Under the pieces are notes generated by a model that ran no database searches, had not been told where the DNA came from, and saw only the letters and a list, made by a program, of their open reading frames with translations. From the NCBI GenBank assembly GCA_025057335.1, contig JANWXG010000135.1:1-7283 (forward strand): a stretch of DNA of 7,283 nt, given 5' to 3'. The position numbers and the translations under genes are program-made. Below are positions 5,579-7,283 of the stretch, in pieces. Position 1 is the stretch's first letter; the number at the start of each line of letters is the position of its first letter. Origin of the DNA: a bacterium. GTDB lineage: Bacteria > Armatimonadota > HRBIN16.

Positions 5579-7283
5579 TCACCACCTGCGATGATACATC
5601 ACCCACTCCAGTGCCAGCAAGGCTAACAATGCAGCAGCCAGCCACTGCCACCACTCTCGCCGCGCCAGCACCTTGCGCAGACCAGCGGTACCACTTGCCT
5701 CCTGGGACGAAACGTGCGCGCGTACCAGCAGGTCTGTCTCCTCGCGCTGTGCCAGATTGACGGCAAACAGGTATCCCGTCTCCACGCATCGGTAGAAGCC
5801 GGTCTGCCATGTCTCCTCGAAAGGCGCGGCACCTTCCTGCGCGCTAACCTCCACGACCTTGCCTTCAGGGAGACGCACGCTGACCTTCTCCAGCTGACCG
5901 GGGACGGGGATTACCGCCAGCCCTCCAGCAACAACTGCCCCTTTCTCCGTGCTTTCAGCAGGCGCAGTGAGCCACCGCAGGGCGTTGAGCATCATCACGG
6001 GAAATGCTACGCGCAGGGGCAGGTCGCTCTCCGTCACGTCGAAGGTCACCAGCAACCATCGTTGGTCTGCCTTCTGCAGGGCGACCATCACTGCTCCCTC
6101 GGCGACCTCTGCCAGCGTCTCCGTGCCCGCCTGCGGCAGGACGGGCGTCGCTCGGCTCAACCGCACCGAAGCCAAGTCCACGTAGCGCATGACGGGATGC
6201 GTATGATGCCAGTCTACCACGATGCTGTTCTCCACTGGCTGTAGCGACACGACGGGAAACCATGCAGGCACCTTCCCAATGAAGACGGCGTTGCCTTCGG
6301 GGGGCGACGTAGGCACAAGGTTGTCGAACACCACCACATCATATCGGGAAGCGCTGTCGACAGGCGGGGAAGAGGTCTTCGTAACCTGTGTGCGCGGGTC
6401 GAGGTTCAACGCCGTCTCCAGAAAGAGGTTGCCCTTGCTCACCAGCAGCACTTTCAGGGCGCGCACAGGATGCAACACGGCGTAGGCAGTATTGTCGCTG
6501 ACGAGTGCGTCACGCACATCCAGTCGCACACGCAGCTCCTCTGGCTGGTCAGAGGGCACCAGCTGGCGGAACAGCACGGGCGCTTCGGCGCGCGGGGGCA
6601 CTGTCACCTCCTGCGCATCCACCAGATTGTCTCCCCGCCAGAGCTCGACAGTGTATCGCCTTTCCTGCTGCGCGTTGTGGCGCACCAGGGAGAACAAGCT
6701 AAACCTGCCAGGCGCATCCCGCTCCTCGCGCAGGTCTACCGCGACGATACCCGCATTCGGGGCGTCCTCACCTACCAGATGATACTGCAAGCGCGCTCGT
6801 CCGATGTCCACATCGCGCGGCTCAGCGAACCCCCCATCCGTGAACACCTCTATCGTTGGCGAGGCAAACGGCGCCACAATCGCTGCCGCCAGCGCCAGCG
6901 CCTCGGGAAGGTTCAGACCTGTCTCTGCAGGCTGAGCGCTCCGCAGGGCGCGCAACGCCTCCGAGCGGTTGTACGTCAGCCCACACAGCACGCGCGGTCG
7001 CACCCCTGCCAGAATGACCGCCACCTGGTCGTGAGGCGGCATCCTGTGCACATACTCCTGTGCCAGCGCGCGAGCCCGCTCGAAGCGGTTGGGGGAAACG
7101 TCTGTAGCCAGCATGCTGGCGCTGCCGTCCAGCACTAGCACATGCGCCTCGCCCGAGTACGTCCACGCGCGCGTGTATGGCTGTGCCACTGCCAGCGCCA
7201 GCAGCAGCGCCGCCAGCAGCTGCACCAGCAGCAGCCAGTGCTTGCGCAGCCGCTGCCAGGGCACGTTCGCCTGAAAGTCCTGC
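5579..7283 (-). CDS. BatA-like vWA-domain membrane protein, N-terminus cut off
   Basis: The last 568 residues of a membrane-anchored von Willebrand factor A protein (numbering from Gln at 7280-7282). The frame is open to the window edge, and the residues before the GTG at 7264 read QDFQAN, matching the 'LQANVPWQRLRK' stretch usual inside BatA-type proteins; so that GTG is internal and the true start is outside. A transmembrane helix spans about 17-35. The vWA domain (about 45-185) keeps the metal-site residues: DGSAS (53-57), T122 and D150 in FTDGG. About 277-347 resembles the amidotransferase-like region of this family, FPVMMLNALRWL (428-439) is another family block, and a C-terminal helix (about 545-563) is followed by a short basic tail. 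Such genes usually sit with MoxR-type ATPase and DUF58 genes, which would lie to the right. It is the last gene of its unit here; the next minus-strand gene has its own promoter. The exact cellular role is not known. Confidence 0.9.
   Translation of the reverse strand, partial: QDFQANVPWQRLRKHWLLLVQLLAALLLALAVAQPYTRAWTYSGEAHVLVLDGSASMLATDVSPNRFERARALAQEYVHRMPPHDQVAVILAGVRPRVLCGLTYNRSEALRALRSAQPAETGLNLPEALALAAAIVAPFASPTIEVFTDGGFAEPRDVDIGRARLQYHLVGEDAPNAGIVAVDLREERDAPGRFSLFSLVRHNAQQERRYTVELWRGDNLVDAQEVTVPPRAEAPVLFRQLVPSDQPEELRVRLDVRDALVSDNTAYAVLHPVRALKVLLVSKGNLFLETALNLDPRTQVTKTSSPPVDSASRYDVVVFDNLVPTSPPEGNAVFIGKVPAWFPVVSLQPVENSIVVDWHHTHPVMRYVDLASVRLSRATPVLPQAGTETLAEVAEGAVMVALQKADQRWLLVTFDVTESDLPLRVAFPVMMLNALRWLTAPAESTEKGAVVAGGLAVIPVPGQLEKVSVRLPEGKVVEVSAQEGAAPFEETWQTGFYRCVETGYLFAVNLAQREETDLLVRAHVSSQEASGTAGLRKVLARREWWQWLAAALLALLALEWVMYHRRW

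Noticed and set aside
6470..7138. Plus-strand open frame of 222 codons opposite the vWA gene
   Set aside because: Covers the conserved vWA metal-site codons on the other strand and has His/Arg/Gln-rich composition; shadow.
1..7283. tRNA, rRNA or insertion-sequence genes
   Set aside because: No cloverleaf, rRNA-like stretch, transposase motif or target-site duplication was found on either strand.

Overview
The window is 7.3 kb of GC-rich bacterial DNA. It holds the distal end of a CRISPR array, four complete protein genes and one gene cut by the right edge. Four features suggest a thermophilic, uncultured-type bacterium, possibly Armatimonadota or a relative: an ATTGAAAC-type CRISPR repeat, a BatA-like vWA membrane protein carrying the 'ANVPWQRLRK' signature, a YabN-type MazG fusion and a PEP-CTERM-like short protein. 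This taxonomic guess is inference from protein style; no marker gene is present.

Layout, left to right. Positions 1-209 are the trailer end of a CRISPR array read on the + strand: one partial repeat, three full repeats, three spacers, and degenerate final repeats. A perfect 13-bp hairpin (212-243) follows, then a short intergenic stretch rich in possible stem-loops (264-373). On the minus strand, 402-2714 encodes a large secreted clan GH-A glycoside hydrolase with beta-sandwich and carbohydrate-binding-like modules. A divergent promoter region (about 2800-2853) separates it from mazG (2876-4333, +), which encodes a tetrapyrrole-methylase-like/MazG fusion for nucleotide clean-up. Next, 4408-5193 (+, GTG start) encodes an exported protein that joins a BsuPI-type domain to a small OB-like C-terminal domain. 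Facing it and only 19 nt away is a tiny minus-strand gene (5213-5440) for a 75-residue exported protein ending in a PEP-CTERM-like sorting signal (VPDASS, hydrophobic segment, basic tail). That gene has a good sigma70-type promoter, and a perfect 15-bp A/T-rich palindrome lies just upstream (5518-5550). The rest (5579 to the right edge, minus) is the C-terminal bulk of a vWA-domain membrane protein of the BatA family.

How the parts fit: the hydrolase, the BsuPI-OB protein, the PEP-CTERM-like peptide and the vWA protein all act at or outside the membrane, while MazG is cytoplasmic housekeeping. Nothing in the sequence proves a shared pathway. The least ordinary items are the miniature PEP-CTERM-like protein with its palindrome-bearing upstream region, the BsuPI-OB fusion, and the hairpin abutting the CRISPR trailer.
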